From NCBI GenBank assembly GCA_947623455.1, contig OX392541.1, positions 5,842,701 to 5,906,700 of the forward strand: DNA of 64,000 bases, given 5' to 3'. A model generated the notes under the pieces. It saw only the letters and a program-made list of their open reading frames with translations. It did no database searches and was not told the origin of the DNA. Of this stretch, positions 63,142-64,000 are shown one piece after another; position 1 is the stretch's first letter; every line of letters begins with the position of its first letter. This stretch comes from Mimachlamys varia (Eukaryota; Mollusca; Bivalvia; Pectinida; Pectinidae). A program made the translations under genes and the position numbers.

Positions 63142-64000
63142 GACCAAGAAAAGCTGATTCCATACCGTGGCGTCCGTCGGTCCGTCCGTCAGTCAACAAT
63201 CGAATTCTTTTTCATAACTGCTCAATGAAATTTGACCATATTCGGTCAGAAGCATCCCGATGGGGTGGGGATTCAAAATTGTATAAATATTGGAGCTGAC
63301 TTCCTAGGGGCCTGAAGGTAGAGCCAAAAGGGGTCAATTTGGCTATATTGATATAAACGACTTTTTCACTGAAACCGAGCTAAGTATATCGCTCATATTT
63401 TCCTGGTAACATCACTATGGGCGGGGATCAAAAATTGTACAAATGAATGGGCTAAACCCCCAGGGGCCTGAGGGGTGGGCCAAAAGGGATCAATTTGGCT
63501 TTATTGATATTAGCGACTTTTTTATATTTCAGTGGTAGTATACCTAGGTGGCTCGGATTCAAATTTATACAAATGATTGAGCTCCAAGGGACCTGATGGG
63601 CGGGGCCAAAAGGCGTCTGTTTGACAATATGGATATGCTATAACTTTTAAACGATTCAGATCCCCACCCCAAAACTATATATGCTATTGCTGGGCATAAA
63701 GAGACAACCACAATCATGATATTAGATTTGATCTCGGGGTCTGCCACGCCCTTTCAGACTTGACTCCTGAGTCATAACTTTTAAACGATTAAAATCCCCA
63801 CCCAAAATTATATATACCATCCCTGGACATAAAGAGAGGAACACATGTGATATTAGCATTGATGTTGGGGTCTGGCACATCCATAGTTTCCGATTAGTTG
63901 AACTTGAAAACAGATGAGATACCAACCAATTAACCAAACTTTTAATTGATACTGATTAAATGCTTCAACTATTGGTCTTTTGGTCTGTCTCTGTACATGG
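63142..64000. repeat. Mollusc-type dispersed repeat, truncated at window edge
   Basis: Starts 'ccgtggcgtccgtcggtccg' and shows the same internal themes as 56.6-58.4 kb ('ggcctgaggggtgggccaaa', 'gggatcaatttggctttatt', 'ccccaccccaaaactatata', 'gctgggcataaagagacaac'), in about three ~150-bp plus two ~125-bp units. No coding sequence is supported. It runs off the window. Confidence 0.6.

Overview
The window is a piece of an invertebrate nuclear genome, most likely a bivalve or other mollusc. The evidence is spliced genes with GT-AG introns, tRNA-derived SINEs, mariner, LINE and THAP/DDE transposon relics, and inverted-terminus elements of the 'AGCTCACCTGG ... CCAGGTGAGCGATGCAGGCCC' kind, which I recall as common in molluscs. 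No bacterial-style gene organisation is present. The phylum call is an inference; the exact species is not recoverable by eye.

Two protein-coding genes are supported, both cut by or ending in the window. (1) On the + strand, positions 1999-48803 hold the last six exons of a PLP-dependent D-cysteine desulfhydrase / ACC-deaminase-family enzyme. The exons total 734 coding bases inside 46.8 kb; all six join in frame, and a poly(A) signal lies at 49129. (2) On the - strand, positions 62095-56069 hold the last three exons of an SLC5-family sodium-coupled solute transporter (SMCT/SMVT-like): the last membrane helix and the cytoplasmic tail.

Layout: 1-1998 acceptor-type minisatellite; 1999-2119 exon; 2333-2876 G-rich array; ~2985-3300 two tRNA-SINE copies; 3371-3470 exon; 3540-5455 18-bp array; 5600-7085 35-bp array; 7282-7382 exon; 7354-11450 32-bp donor-type array; 11460-23165 an intron built from a degenerate acceptor-like array split by about 10 kb of transposable elements (TIR element, MITE, LINE relic, 3.9-kb THAP/DDE/SWIM transposon, mariner relic); 23177-23340 and 23449-23589 exons; 23590-24201 52-bp array starting at the donor; 24202-48540 a 24-kb array of ~35-bp units with higher-order structure; 48697-48803 last exon; 49.1-56.0 kb intergenic repeats, a transposon-derived pseudogene and a fold-back element; 56.07-62.1 kb the transporter gene, with a 29-bp donor-type array at 60684-61994; 62.2-64 kb more mollusc-type repeats.

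The main discovery is that tandem arrays in both genes are made of the exon-intron boundary itself. The array before exon 1999 repeats the 3' splice acceptor plus the first ~25 exon bases. The arrays after exon 7382 and after the transporter exon ending at 61995 repeat the end of the exon plus a perfect GTAAGT donor. The array after exon 23589 starts at the donor +1 base. Several other arrays have units resembling branch point plus acceptor. In the three boundary arrays a short microhomology between exon and flanking intron marks the duplication junction, which suggests one recurrent mechanism. Each leaves dozens to over a hundred near-identical splice sites of which, by reading frame, only one is productive.
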